Positions 17,600 through 27,085 of a stretch of DNA of 64,000 bases are shown piece by piece. Location of the stretch: positions 1-64,000 of the forward strand of contig NZ_FONY01000011.1 in the NCBI RefSeq assembly GCF_900113045.1, read 5' to 3'. The translations under genes and the position numbers were made by a program. The DNA comes from Thermoflexibacter ruber. Lineage in GTDB: Bacteria; Bacteroidota; Bacteroidia; Cytophagales; Thermoflexibacteraceae. The notes below the pieces were generated by a model. That model was given only the letters and a program-made list of their open reading frames with translations, did not search any database and was not told where the DNA came from. Every line of letters starts with the position of its first letter. The first letter of the stretch is position 1.

Positions 17600-17632
17600 A
17601 AATGTTCCATTTTTTTTCAAAACGGAACATTT
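17600..17632 (-). terminator. Terminator after the RND permease gene
   Basis: Read on the minus strand, AAATGTTCC pairs with GGAACATTT around a loop that contains a run of A, and is followed by a run of T. It lies about 30 bp beyond the RND permease stop and probably ends the efflux operon. Confidence 0.75.
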
Positions 17633-17663
17633 CAATTGCAATCACTTATTTGCACACAAAAAT

Positions 17664-20600
17664 TTATATAGTTACGGCTTCTTCTTTTTCAGGCTCTAAA
17701 ATTATTTCGTTTTGCTTAGCTTTTTTCACCTTGTTCTTAATTTTTCCTGCTGCTCTCTCAGCCAAGAGGAACATAACAGGCACAACTATCAGAGTCAAAA
17801 ATGTAGCAAAGGTCAGACCATATACCACTGTCCAAGCCATAGGCCCCCAGAAAGCCGCATTGTCGCCACCTGTGTAGATATTAGGGTCAAAATTTCTGTA
17901 AAGCGAGAAAAAGTCTAAGTTTAAGCCCACTGCCATAGGAATCAAGCCTAAGACGGTTGTAATAGCCGTGAGTAATACGGGACGCAGACGAGTATAACCT
18001 GCCTCTACCAAGACTTCTATCAAATCCTCTTTGTCGAGTTTATCTTTAGGGCTTAACCCTAAGGAAGCTAATTTTCTTCTTTCCAACTGTCCCGCATAGT
18101 CCACCAATACTATTGCATTGTTTACTACTACCCCTGCCAAAGAAATTATCCCAATACCTGTCATAATGATAATGAAAGGGTCGTTGAAAATAGCCATGCC
18201 TAAGAATACCCCTTGCAAGCTGAATAGCACCGAAGTCATAATGATAAATGGCTTGATAACAGAGTTAAACTGAGAAACCAAAATCAAGAATATAGTGGCT
18301 ACGGCTATGAGCATGGCTTTCATCAAAAATGCCATAGACTCTGCTTGTTCTTCTTGTTCCCCTGTAAACTTGAAGGTATAACCTTCTGGCATTTTATGAT
18401 TTGCTAACAAAGCCCTTACTTGTTCTACGATTTGGTTAGGGTTGTAACCCTCAGCTACTCCTGACCTTATTACAATTACTTTGTCCAAATCCTTGCGTTT
18501 TACAGAGCCATAAGAAGAAGTATAGCGCATATCCGCCACCGCAGAAATAGGGATTTGGTGGAATTTGCCCTTGTTATCTCTGAATGAGATTTTCTGGTCG
18601 TTCAAAGAGGCTAAATCGTAGCGATAGCGGTCTTGCAAACGCAGCTGTATAGGGTAGTCGTCATCGCCGTCTTTGAACTTAGAAACTTCTTTTCCATAAA
18701 TAGCAGTACGCATACTTGTTGCCAAAGAGGAAGTAGAAAGTCCCAATCTACGAGCTTTTTCTCTATCAATATTGAGCATTACTTCTGGCTTGCCTATCTC
18801 CAAATCAGTTGTCAATCCGTCTAAACCTTCTATGTTTGCTTTTTCTATGATGGTCTTAATTTTTTCTGCCTCATTAATGAGTGTTACGTAGTCCACCCCT
18901 TTTACCTCTATATTTACAGGGAAACCTGTGGGAGGTCCTGAGTTATTTTTCCCTGTAGTAATTTTCAGACCGGGGATAGATTCTGTCATTTCACTAAACT
19001 TTTTCAGGATTTCCGCTGTTTCCACGCCGTTTCTTTTTTCATAGTCTATAAAACCTATAGAAATCTTGCTTTTGTGTGGAGTAAAAGAGGAGGACATTCC
19101 CGCCCCTGGTCCTGCCATAGGGTTGCCTGTGCCTTCGCCTACATTGGTTACTATAGAGGTTACAATATTCTTATACGGCTTAAGGGTTTCAAACACTTTT
19201 TTCTCTAACTCTTTGGTAATCTTGTCTGTGGTTTCTATGTCTGTCCCCAAAGGAGCTTCATTGTATAAATAAATATAAAGTGGCTCATTATCAGGGAAAA
19301 GCAAAACTAAGGGTCTATTGGAAAAGAAAACTATAATTGACAAAATTAGAGTAACAAACATTCCTGCAAAAAATAGTATAGGTCTTTTCCCTGAAAGAGC
19401 AAAACGCAAGAAACGCAAATACACATTTTCTAACCAAACCAAAGCATTGTTTTGAAACCAAATAGCCGCCCCTCTGAGTACGTAGGCGTTTAGAAGCGTA
19501 AACAAACCAGCCGTCATCAATAAGTTAGGGAAAGTATAGCTTTCCTTGACCATGAAATAGAAAGGAAGCGATAAGGCAATTAAGGACAAACCTGTAATGG
19601 TAACTCTTTTCCTATTAGGCTTGTGGTCTTTGTCATCGAGTTTCATAAAAGCAGCCGCTAATACAGGATTCACAAATAAGCCTACAAAAAGCGAGGAACT
19701 CAATACAGCAATTAAGGTAACAGGAAGGATACCCATGAACTCACCAATGATACCTCCCCAAAATATCAGAGGTACGAATGCCGCCAAAGTAGTCAGTGTA
19801 GAGCTGATGATGGGCCAAGCGACCTCTCCAACGCCATGCTTGGCTGCACTTTCTCGCTCCTCTCCGTCTTCCATTTGCCGATAAATATTCTCGATAACTA
19901 CTATCCCATTATCCACCAACATACCCAAAGCCAATATCAACCCAAAAAGCACCATAATATTGACCGTATAGCCCATAGCATTCAAGATAATGAAGGAAAT
20001 AAACATAGAAAGCGGAATGGCTATCCCCACAAAAAGTGCATTTCTTAAACCCATGAAAAATAACAATACGCTGATAACCAATAAGGTACTGAAAATGATA
20101 TTGTTCTCTAAGTTCAAGATTTGCGTTTTCATGTTATCTGCCTGATTGTCAGTATAAACAATATTCAAATCGGCAGGAAGAATGGTCTTTTTAGCTTCTT
20201 CTACTATTTTCTTAATTTTCTCATCAGCATTGATGAGGTTTTCTCCATTCTTTTTTACTACTCGCAAAGAAATCACTGGGAAATTGCCCTTTTCTGCAAA
20301 ATCTCCTGTTGCTAAGCGTGCGTAGCTTTTGCGTTCTACGAAAGTATCTTTTACCTCAGCTACATCTTTGAGGTAAATAGGGGTTAAATCCTCTGACTTA
20401 ATAATAGTATTGGCTATTTCCTCTACGGATTTAAACTCGCCTGAGATACGCATGGAGCGTCTGTAACCATCTGTAAGGACTTCTCCCCCAGACATAGAGA
20501 TATTTTCTGCACGAATAGCATTTTCTATGTCGCTAAAAGTTACCTTTCTTGCATCCATCTTGTAGATGTCTGCATTGATTTGAATTTCTCTTTCCAAAGC

Positions 20601-21161
20601 CCCAATCAAGTTAGCACTCGATACCTCAGGAAGCTCCTCAAACCTATCTTCTAAGTACTCTGCATAATAGCGTAGCTTTTGCATATCATAGTTCCCTGAA
20701 ATATTAACCATGACGATAGGAATTTGGGAAACATCTACCTCCAATACTTGGGGGTCAGTGTCCAAGTCAGTAGGTAAGTTGCGCTTAGACTTATCTACCG
20801 CATCTTTGGTATCTTGCAAAGCCTTGCTAATCTGTACGTTTTCGTTGAACTCTACGGTAATAACGGACACATCTTGGGAAGAAGTAGAGTTAATCTTTTT
20901 TACTCCTTTGACGGATTTTACTTCTTTCTCAATGTGCCTTGTTATTAAGTTTTCTATGTCCACAGGAGAGTTTCCTGGGTACACCGTGTTGATAATCACC
21001 GTAGGAATCACTACTTCGGGGAACTGCTCTTTGGGCATAGAACCATAAGAAATCAAGCCAAAGACAGCAATAATAGCCGATAAGATGAATACGCTTGTTT
21101 TGTTGTTAATGGCAAACGTACTCAATGCAAATTCAGGTAGTTTAGATTTTTTATTTTCCAT
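17664..21161 (-). CDS. RND efflux pump inner-membrane permease (AcrB/MexB type)
   Basis: An 1165-residue RND transporter, the proton-driven inner-membrane part of a tripartite pump. The N-terminal TM1 (FILSAIIAVFGLISYGSMP) is followed by the large periplasmic porter domain with PEVVIPTVIINTVYPGNSP and VKSVKGVKKINS. A cluster of helices carries LALGMLVDNGIVVIENIYRQM; here the usual Asp-Asp pair of TM4 is Asp-Asn. A second porter half and a second helix cluster follow. A longer than usual segment with extra hydrophobic residues (about 510-600) lies between the halves. It is the last gene of the operon tetR, ACP-like, tolC-like, adaptor, permease. It is separated from the adaptor by 432 bp of foreign-looking sequence. 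The substrate is not predictable. Confidence 0.95.
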   Translation of the reverse strand: MENKKSKLPEFALSTFAINNKTSVFILSAIIAVFGLISYGSMPKEQFPEVVIPTVIINTVYPGNSPVDIENLITRHIEKEVKSVKGVKKINSTSSQDVSVITVEFNENVQISKALQDTKDAVDKSKRNLPTDLDTDPQVLEVDVSQIPIVMVNISGNYDMQKLRYYAEYLEDRFEELPEVSSANLIGALEREIQINADIYKMDARKVTFSDIENAIRAENISMSGGEVLTDGYRRSMRISGEFKSVEEIANTIIKSEDLTPIYLKDVAEVKDTFVERKSYARLATGDFAEKGNFPVISLRVVKKNGENLINADEKIKKIVEEAKKTILPADLNIVYTDNQADNMKTQILNLENNIIFSTLLVISVLLFFMGLRNALFVGIAIPLSMFISFIILNAMGYTVNIMVLFGLILALGMLVDNGIVVIENIYRQMEDGEERESAAKHGVGEVAWPIISSTLTTLAAFVPLIFWGGIIGEFMGILPVTLIAVLSSSLFVGLFVNPVLAAAFMKLDDKDHKPNRKRVTITGLSLIALSLPFYFMVKESYTFPNLLMTAGLFTLLNAYVLRGAAIWFQNNALVWLENVYLRFLRFALSGKRPILFFAGMFVTLILSIIVFFSNRPLVLLFPDNEPLYIYLYNEAPLGTDIETTDKITKELEKKVFETLKPYKNIVTSIVTNVGEGTGNPMAGPGAGMSSSFTPHKSKISIGFIDYEKRNGVETAEILKKFSEMTESIPGLKITTGKNNSGPPTGFPVNIEVKGVDYVTLINEAEKIKTIIEKANIEGLDGLTTDLEIGKPEVMLNIDREKARRLGLSTSSLATSMRTAIYGKEVSKFKDGDDDYPIQLRLQDRYRYDLASLNDQKISFRDNKGKFHQIPISAVADMRYTSSYGSVKRKDLDKVIVIRSGVAEGYNPNQIVEQVRALLANHKMPEGYTFKFTGEQEEQAESMAFLMKAMLIAVATIFLILVSQFNSVIKPFIIMTSVLFSLQGVFLGMAIFNDPFIIIMTGIGIISLAGVVVNNAIVLVDYAGQLERRKLASLGLSPKDKLDKEDLIEVLVEAGYTRLRPVLLTAITTVLGLIPMAVGLNLDFFSLYRNFDPNIYTGGDNAAFWGPMAWTVVYGLTFATFLTLIVVPVMFLLAERAAGKIKNKVKKAKQNEIILEPEKEEAVTI

Positions 21162-21180
21162 TTGTTTTGTATTGGTTGTT

Positions 21181-21480
21181 TCAAAAACTCAAAGAATAAT
21201 TTGTGATGTTAAGAGCCAATTTGGGGACATTGCGCTCCTTACCAATTTCTACATTTATCAAATTTGAAATATCTACTACTGCCCCAAACTCGATAAATGT
21301 ATCATAAAAACGCTGAGGATGACTGCCCCAGTAAATCATAGCACAAGCCATTGGTGCACCCTTACCGCTATCTTGACCATTTTCTAAAAAACGTAATCTT
21401 GTATCATACAAGAAACAAATTGCTCGTGCTTGAGTAAAAACACATTTTTCCCAATGAGCAGTATTGGGTGCAACAGGGTA
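21181..21480 (-). pseudogene. 5'-truncated remnant resembling the C-terminus of a phage-type DNA adenine methyltransferase
   Basis: An open frame of 99 codons runs from an in-frame stop at 21481-21483 to the stop at 21181. It has no ATG near its 5' end; TTG at 21411 is internal to the conserved part. The translation holds VAPNTAHWEK, ARAICFLYDTRLRFLENG, GKGAPMACAMIYWG and RFYDTFIEFGAVVDIS. This order resembles the end of phage Dam-like N6-adenine methyltransferases, where aromatic, RLRF, APFPSALV and FG motifs occur in the same sequence. The catalytic DPPY region is absent. It lies between the adaptor and permease genes of an RND operon, where no gene is expected. The family call is moderate; the remnant status is clear from the missing start and missing N-terminal domain. 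Confidence 0.5.
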
Positions 21481-21593
21481 TTAATCAATACTTTTCATGC
21501 TAAAAGCTACATTGTGATTCAAGTCAAAAAAAGCTCATTGGTTTTCTCAAAGAATTAGGTAAAAAGGCTGTACAACTTAGAAAGTTATACCCC

Positions 21594-22790
21594 TTACTGA
21601 TTCATTGAAATTTTTGGCTCAGTCTTTTGGATATTTACTTCCTCACCGTCAATGACTTCATTGTATCCTTTGCTCACCAAAATATCTCCTGCTTGCAAAC
21701 CTTCCGTTACTAATGTTTCCCCGCCGTAAGATTTACCTGTTTTGATGAGTACTTTTGCTACTGTATTTTTCTTTTCGTTTTGGCGAACTACAAAGACAAA
21801 CTCTTGCCCATTAGTACTTTGCTGAATCAAGAAAGTGGGAATCACTATAGCATTTTTTTGCCCAAAATCTTTAATTTTCACTACTGCTAAGGTATTGGGT
21901 TTCAAGAAACCATCTTTATTTGCCAATTTCATCTCCACCTTGAATGTGCGGTTGGCTGGCTCTATGAACTGACCTACGTTAGATATTCTCACGGGCATTT
22001 CCTTTTGCAAAGAAGGAAAAGATACTACTACTTCATCTCCTTTTCTTACGTTTGGTACATAAGCCTCTGATACATCAGCTTTTATCTGCACTTCTGAAAG
22101 ATTTACTACCCTTGCCAAAGGCATAGCTGGATTTGCCATTTCTCCTTGTTTCATGAAAAGCTCATCTACTACTCCACTGATAGGGGATTTTACATAAGCC
22201 TTTTTCAGTTGTGCTTTCAATCCGTCCAAGCTACGTTCTAAGGATTCCTTGCTATTTTTAGCTTGCAAATACTGCATCTCTGAGCCAATTTGCTGTTTCC
22301 ACAAATTTTCTTGGCGTTCAAACATGGTCTTTGCTAATTCTAAGCGAGTTTCTAATTCGCTGATATTCTTGCGGATAGGTTCTGCATCTATTTCTGCAAT
22401 TACCTGCCCTTGACTTACCGCTTGTCCACGCTCAACATTGATGCGTAAGATGATTCCGTTCATCTCTGGAGCAACGGAAACGTTCTTATCTGACTCTACA
22501 TTACCTTGAACCTCAATGAAGTGAGCAAAGTCTTTTTGAACCACAGGCTGCGTTTCAATCAGTTTAAGATTTACCTTGTTTGCGATGCCATCTTTCTCTC
22601 TTAGCTCATTTTCCAAAGCATCTATTTTGGCTTTGAGGTCGGCGTACTGTTTTTTATAAGCCTCTAATAGCTTTTCTTTGTTCTCTTCGCTTATTTCTAC
22701 TGAAGCATTGTCCCCTCCACAACTTGCTAAGTACAAGCTACTTAGTACAAGCAGAGCTATGAAAAATATATTAAATAACTTTGTTTTCAT
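21594..22790 (-). CDS. RND efflux periplasmic adaptor (membrane-fusion) lipoprotein
   Basis: A 398-residue HlyD/AcrA-type adaptor. A lipoprotein signal ends in the lipobox LASC (Cys24), followed by GGDN. A coiled coil at about 40-70 precedes the lipoyl half-motif SVAPEMNGIILRINVERGQAVSQGQ and a helical hairpin with ELETRLELAKTMFERQ and EMQYLQAKNSKESLERSL. The second lipoyl half contains KSPISGVVDELFMKQGEM. The beta-barrel and membrane-proximal domains end in VTEGLQAGDILVSKGYNEVIDGEEV. It bridges the permease and the outer-membrane TolC-like channel. It lies 92 bp after the TolC-like gene in the same operon. Confidence 0.95.
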   Translation of the reverse strand: MKTKLFNIFFIALLVLSSLYLASCGGDNASVEISEENKEKLLEAYKKQYADLKAKIDALENELREKDGIANKVNLKLIETQPVVQKDFAHFIEVQGNVESDKNVSVAPEMNGIILRINVERGQAVSQGQVIAEIDAEPIRKNISELETRLELAKTMFERQENLWKQQIGSEMQYLQAKNSKESLERSLDGLKAQLKKAYVKSPISGVVDELFMKQGEMANPAMPLARVVNLSEVQIKADVSEAYVPNVRKGDEVVVSFPSLQKEMPVRISNVGQFIEPANRTFKVEMKLANKDGFLKPNTLAVVKIKDFGQKNAIVIPTFLIQQSTNGQEFVFVVRQNEKKNTVAKVLIKTGKSYGGETLVTEGLQAGDILVSKGYNEVIDGEEVNIQKTEPKISMNQ

Positions 22791-22882
22791 TTTTATATAA
22801 TTTTTGATTTTATAGTCTATTGAGATTTTGGTGTTTCCTATGTTTTATTCCAGATTTCACATTTGCCATTTGCAATTAATCA

Positions 22883-24274
22883 TTACTTCATCAAGTTCCC
22901 TTTTGCTTTGTCCAAATCTACTTTGGCAATGAGGGCATCGTAAAATGCTGAATAGTAGTTAGTTTGGGCAGTAATGTACGCACTTTCTGCATCTATCACC
23001 TCGTTGTTTGTCCCTACACCTTCTTTGTACTTAATTTTGGTAATTCGAGCAATTTCACCTGCCAAATCCATATTTTTTCTCTGAGCATCAAGGCTTTCCA
23101 AAGCATTGCGAAGGTTAATTAAGGCTTGCTTAATTTCTAAGTCTATTCCTCTTTTCGTTTCTTTCAAAGTATTTTCTGCTTTTAGCAAATCTACTTTTGC
23201 CCTCTGAATTTGATTATGTCGGCGTAAGCCATCAAAAATGGGAACAGATAAGGTAAGTCCCCATGCTCCATTGGTAAACCAGCGGCTGTGAAATTCAAAT
23301 AATTGATTAAACTGATTAGCCCCTGTGTTTGTTCCGTAGCCAAAATTCAGGTTTAGTCTTGGGTAATAACCTACTCTAAAACGACGTACATTGTATTTTT
23401 CCAACACAATTTGTGTGTTAAGTACCTGTGTTTCAATGCGCTGAGAATAGTCAAAACCCTCTTCCTTTTCTGCCAAAGCAGCACGAAGCTCGTTTAGTTG
23501 TAGGCTTTCTAATTCTTGGATTGAGCCTTTCACACTTATTTCATCTTGAACTTGCATTCCCATTTGGAATTTTAATAGGGTGTAAGATAGCTCCAACATT
23601 CTCAGCATTTTTTGCTTTTCAATGACCAAAGCATTGTAGTTTACCTCTATTCTATCCACATCTATTTTTTCTACAAAACCTTGCTTATACAAAGCTCTTG
23701 TATCATTCAAAAGAGATTCTATGCGTTTCATATTGGCATCTACCAGTTCCAAACGCTGTTTAGTAATCAAGGCAGTATAAAAAGCCTTAGCGACATTATT
23801 TGCTACATCTATTTCTGTTTTTACAGCTAATTTTTCGGTAAGTTCGCTATAGACCTTTGCGGCTTTTAGTCCTAAAAAATAAGTACCATCAAAAAGTAAT
23901 TGATTTACATTGAAAGCTAAAGAGCTTGTATAGCTGATGCCAAACCTCAATTTTAGAATTTCATTAGGATTCCCACCCGGAAAGGCATCACCTGCCAAGA
24001 TAGAAATAGGAATGAGGTAGTTATTAGTGAAGTTGGCGTTGGCATTGACTTGTGGCAAACCATCTGCGAAAATTATCCCAATGTCTGCTTTTGCTTTTGC
24101 AACATCTAACTTAGCATTTACAGCAGAAATGCTGTGTTTCAAGCCATAATCAATACATTCTTTCAAGCCTACATTTTCTAATTTCACCTTATCTTGGGCT
24201 TGTACTTTACTTATCAGTATGAAAGGTGTTCCTGTAAAAAGTAAGAAAGATAAGATAAACGGTTTAAGTTTCAT
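22883..24274 (-). CDS. TolC-family outer-membrane efflux channel
   Basis: A 463-residue protein with a signal peptide (cleavage likely after SKVQA) and the two-repeat TolC pattern. The first half has ECIDYGLKHSISAVNAKLDVAKAKADIG, the second YNVRRFRVGYYPRLNLNFGYG and LTLSVPIFDGLRRHNQIQRAKVDL. Long helices include EVIDAESAYITAQTNYYSAFYDALIAKVDL near the end. It trimerises to a beta-barrel plus periplasmic tunnel that receives substrate from the adaptor and permease encoded downstream. Length is normal. It is the third gene of the operon, 47 bp after the ACP-like gene. Confidence 0.95.
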   Translation of the reverse strand: MKLKPFILSFLLFTGTPFILISKVQAQDKVKLENVGLKECIDYGLKHSISAVNAKLDVAKAKADIGIIFADGLPQVNANANFTNNYLIPISILAGDAFPGGNPNEILKLRFGISYTSSLAFNVNQLLFDGTYFLGLKAAKVYSELTEKLAVKTEIDVANNVAKAFYTALITKQRLELVDANMKRIESLLNDTRALYKQGFVEKIDVDRIEVNYNALVIEKQKMLRMLELSYTLLKFQMGMQVQDEISVKGSIQELESLQLNELRAALAEKEEGFDYSQRIETQVLNTQIVLEKYNVRRFRVGYYPRLNLNFGYGTNTGANQFNQLFEFHSRWFTNGAWGLTLSVPIFDGLRRHNQIQRAKVDLLKAENTLKETKRGIDLEIKQALINLRNALESLDAQRKNMDLAGEIARITKIKYKEGVGTNNEVIDAESAYITAQTNYYSAFYDALIAKVDLDKAKGNLMK

Positions 24275-24321
24275 AAATTCAATTAGTTGTGTTTTTGAGT
24301 ATTCAAGTAAAATCTTTTGTT

Positions 24322-24561
24322 TTACTGCATTTGAGATTGATTAATGTATTTTACTATGTCGCGTACCCTTCTAATTTTAGGGATTTCGTTGTCAGCGATT
24401 TGTATGTGAAAAGCATTTTCTGTATGGGCAATCATCGCTACAAATTCGCTTTCGCTTAGTTTCAAATCCTCGTAAAAAGACTTGGTATAACCTACTGCAT
24501 CGGGCTTTACAAAAAAGTTTTGTGTAAGCACTTTTTGAAATTCTTTTAAGATTTGTTCCAT
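24322..24561 (-). CDS. Acyl-carrier-protein-like protein without a clear phosphopantetheine serine motif
   Basis: A 79-residue acidic helical protein with the size and helix spacing of an acyl carrier protein. An N-terminal helix (EQILKEFQKVLTQNF) is followed by FYEDLKLSESEFVAMIAHTENAFHIQIADNEIPKIRRVRDIVKYI. In a normal ACP the second helix opens with DSL, whose Ser carries the cofactor. Here the aligned stretch reads LSESEF, so the usual Ser position holds Glu and a Ser lies one place earlier. It may be an ACP-fold protein used without the cofactor, or an atypical carrier. It lies between tetR and the TolC-like gene in the efflux operon (36 and 47 bp gaps). Confidence 0.6.
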   Translation of the reverse strand: MEQILKEFQKVLTQNFFVKPDAVGYTKSFYEDLKLSESEFVAMIAHTENAFHIQIADNEIPKIRRVRDIVKYINQSQMQ

Positions 24562-24597
24562 AAGTAATTGTAAGTTAAGTTTTTAGTTGCTAAAAAT

Positions 24598-25230
24598 TTA
24601 ATATTGGGCAGATGCAATAGTTTCTTGGTTTTGTTTTTTATACTGATTGAGCAAGGTCAGTCCTTTGAGCGTAATAATGCCGTAGAGAAAATGCTCAAAT
24701 ATCTGTTCGTTTACTTCCCAAAAGTTAAACTGCGCAGGTGGAAAAACTTTAGGGTCAAAAATAAGCTGTACTACTTCCATTCTTACTCTTGCCAAAATTT
24801 CTACATCTATGTTTGACCTGAACATACCTTGGTTGATTCCTTTTCGCAAAGTTTGAATGAAATGCTCTTTCATCTCTCTGTCTTTGCATTGGCTAAATAC
24901 CTCCCACGCTTTGGGGTGATACTTCTTCATTTCAAAAAGCAGTAAAGGATTCATTTGGCTGAACATTTCCTTCGTTTTTATCATTATCCTGTAGAGTTCT
25001 TCTATCACATTCTCACTGCTCTCTGCAATTTCTTGCATTTGCTTGGTCTGCTCGCTCATGCCTATTTGCATAAGCTGATATACCAAATCATCTTTGTCAG
25101 AAAAGTACTGATAGATTGTTTTTTTGGACATACCAATATGCTTGGCAATCTCGTCCATGCTTACATTACGAATCCCATAAGTTAAAAATAATTGCCATGC
25201 GCCCTCTAAGATTCTGTCTTTCGTTTCCAA
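24598..25230 (-). CDS. TetR/AcrR-family repressor of the efflux operon
   Basis: A 210-residue TetR regulator. The N-terminal helix-turn-helix is METKDRILEGAWQLFLTYGIRNVSMDEIAKHIGMSKKTIYQYFSDKDDL in overall pattern (about residues 1-48), with the hallmark KTIYQYFSDKD. The remaining residues form the all-helical ligand-binding and dimerisation domain, with no assignable ligand. It is the first gene of the RND operon, and a GGAAAC/GTTTCC inverted repeat overlaps the promoter in front of it, so autorepression together with pump control is likely. That is inference from position. Confidence 0.92.
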   Translation of the reverse strand: METKDRILEGAWQLFLTYGIRNVSMDEIAKHIGMSKKTIYQYFSDKDDLVYQLMQIGMSEQTKQMQEIAESSENVIEELYRIMIKTKEMFSQMNPLLLFEMKKYHPKAWEVFSQCKDREMKEHFIQTLRKGINQGMFRSNIDVEILARVRMEVVQLIFDPKVFPPAQFNFWEVNEQIFEHFLYGIITLKGLTLLNQYKKQNQETIASAQY

Positions 25231-25280
25231 TGTTTCTACAAAGTAAAAGTTTAGATAAGAGTTGTATCAAAAAATTTTTG

Positions 25281-25323
25281 CAAAGCTACACATAGGAAAC
25301 GAATCAAGCAAAAAAATGTTTCC
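25281..25323 (-). promoter_or_regulatory. Promoter and possible TetR operator of the RND operon
   Basis: On the minus strand TTTG (25312-25309) and TAGCTTTG (25288-25281) are separated by 20 bases, an excellent match to the Bacteroidota -33/-7 promoter (TTTG and TAnnTTTG). The inverted repeat GGAAAC-N17-GTTTCC (25323-25295 on the minus strand) brackets the -33 element. This is where a TetR repressor would block the polymerase. A further GGAAAC half-site lies at the first codons of tetR. Confidence 0.6.
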
Positions 25324-25601
25324 AAAGTTTAAAAAAATTAATACAAAATCAACGTGGTTTGCTTTTTCCTTAACAGAAAAGATAAATAGGGCTAATAGTC
25401 AAAAGAAATTACCTGTGAAATAAAAAGGAATGATATGCAATAATTACCTAAACGCAAAAGTAGAGAAAAAGTTTAACTCTTTTGAAAATTTTTATTGATT
25501 TTTTATTTAAAATTGATAAACAATGTGAAAAATGCTCAGACGGTAAGAAGCGCTGCTGTGTTTTGTACTTTTACGGAAAGCTAAGTTTGGCAAAAATAAC
25601 A
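25324..25601. other. AT-rich intergenic region between the tetR promoter and the sahH terminator
   Basis: I find no gene, RNA or repeat here. It is rich in A and T runs, has no reading frame with a signal or domain pattern, and separates two minus-strand units: the RND operon and the S-adenosylhomocysteinase gene. Confidence 0.5.
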
Positions 25602-25632
25602 AAGGAGTAAAGCATTTACAGCTCTACTCCTT
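25602..25632 (-). terminator. Probable terminator after adenosylhomocysteinase
   Basis: AAGGAGTA, one mismatch, then GCT/AGC pairing around a loop and TACTCCTT form an imperfect stem. On the minus strand it is followed by a T-rich stretch. It begins about 28 bp past the sahH stop codon. Confidence 0.6.
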
Positions 25633-25659
25633 GTAAAGTGGAATAAGTTTATATTACAT

Positions 25660-26970
25660 TTAGTATCTGTAATAATCAGGCTTGAAAGGTCCTGTTTGGC
25701 TTACACCGATGTACTCTGCTTGCTCAGGAGAAAGTTCTTCTAACTCTACACCTATTTTTGCTAAGTGCAACCTTGCTACTTTCTCGTCCAAGTGCTTAGG
25801 CAACATATAGACTTTGTTTTCATATTTTTGGTGATTCGTCCAAAGTTCTATTTGTGCTAATACTTGATTGGTGAAGGAGTTAGACATGACAAAAGAGGGG
25901 TGCCCCATAGCACAGCCTAAGTTTACCAATCTGCCCTCAGCCAATACAATGATGTCTTTGCCATCAATATTATACAAATCTACCTGTGGTTTGATTTCTT
26001 GCTTGGTATGTCCGTAGTTTTTGTTCAGCCAAGCCATGTCTATTTCTGTATCGAAGTGTCCGATGTTGGCAAAAATAGTTTTGTCTTTGGCAGCGCGGAA
26101 TACTTTTTCGTTTACAATGCCCACATTACCTGTAGCTGTGACCACAATATCTGCATTTTTAATGGCATTTTCCATTTTCAATACTTGGTATCCGTCCATA
26201 GCGGCTTGTAAAGCACAGATAGGGTCTATTTCAGTAACAATTACTCTTGCTCCTGCCCCTCTGAGCGAAGCCGCCGAGCCTTTGCCTACATCTCCGTAAC
26301 CAGCTACTACTGCTACTTTCCCCGCAATCATTACATCAGTAGCTCTGCGAATCGCATCTACACAAGATTCTTTGCAACCATACTTGTTATCAAACTTAGA
26401 TTTAGTAACAGAGTCATTGATATTGATAGCAGGAAGTGGTAGTTTCCCTTTTTTCATTCGCTCATATAAGCGGTGAACGCCCGTAGTTGTTTCCTCCGAA
26501 ATTCCTCTGATGCCCGCAATCAGTTCTGGATAGCGGTCTAAGACCATATTTGTCAGGTCGCCTCCGTCATCTAAAATCATATTTAGTGGTTTGCGGTCTT
26601 CGCCAAAGAACAGTGTTTGTTCTATACACCAATCAAACTCCTCCTCGGTCATGCCTTTCCAAGCGTACACGGGAATCCCTGCGGCAGCAATGGCGGCAGC
26701 GGCGTGGTCTTGGGTAGAGAAAATATTGCAAGAAGACCAAGTAACTTCTGCTCCTAACTCTACCAAAGTTTCTATCAAAACGGCAGTTTGGATAGTCATG
26801 TGCAAGCAACCTGCAATACGCGCTCCTTTTAAGGGTTTAGAAGCACCATACTCGGCACGCAAAGCCATTAACCCCGGCATTTCTGCTTCTGCTAATCTGA
26901 TTTCTTTTCTGCCCCACTCGGCAAGTTTGATGTCCTTTACTTTGTAAGGAATATAAGTTTCTACTGTCAT
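25660..26970 (-). CDS. ahcY: S-adenosylhomocysteine hydrolase
   Basis: A 436-residue cytoplasmic enzyme that reversibly splits S-adenosylhomocysteine to homocysteine and adenosine, clearing the inhibitor left by methyltransferases. Family landmarks are all present: [50 protein letters not shown], the NAD-binding [28 protein letters not shown], and the invariant C-terminus ending PDYYRY. It is a single gene. A clear Shine-Dalgarno-like AAAAGGAGA precedes the ATG, unusual in this window. On the minus strand TAATTTTG upstream fits a -7 promoter box. Confidence 0.98.
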   Translation of the reverse strand: MTVETYIPYKVKDIKLAEWGRKEIRLAEAEMPGLMALRAEYGASKPLKGARIAGCLHMTIQTAVLIETLVELGAEVTWSSCNIFSTQDHAAAAIAAAGIPVYAWKGMTEEEFDWCIEQTLFFGEDRKPLNMILDDGGDLTNMVLDRYPELIAGIRGISEETTTGVHRLYERMKKGKLPLPAININDSVTKSKFDNKYGCKESCVDAIRRATDVMIAGKVAVVAGYGDVGKGSAASLRGAGARVIVTEIDPICALQAAMDGYQVLKMENAIKNADIVVTATGNVGIVNEKVFRAAKDKTIFANIGHFDTEIDMAWLNKNYGHTKQEIKPQVDLYNIDGKDIIVLAEGRLVNLGCAMGHPSFVMSNSFTNQVLAQIELWTNHQKYENKVYMLPKHLDEKVARLHLAKIGVELEELSPEQAEYIGVSQTGPFKPDYYRY

Positions 26971-27085
26971 TAGAATCTCCTTTTATTTTAAAATTTGGAC
27001 GCAAAATTAATACAAATTCAGTAGATTATAGTAAATAATACCGAAGAAATTTGCTAAGGGTTTTGCGAACCCTACTGGTTGGCTC

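Noticed and set aside
27057-27073. Stem AGGGTT / AACCCT downstream of the glycosyltransferase gene as a terminator
   Set aside because: The stem is only six pairs and no T run follows on the minus strand, so it was not listed.
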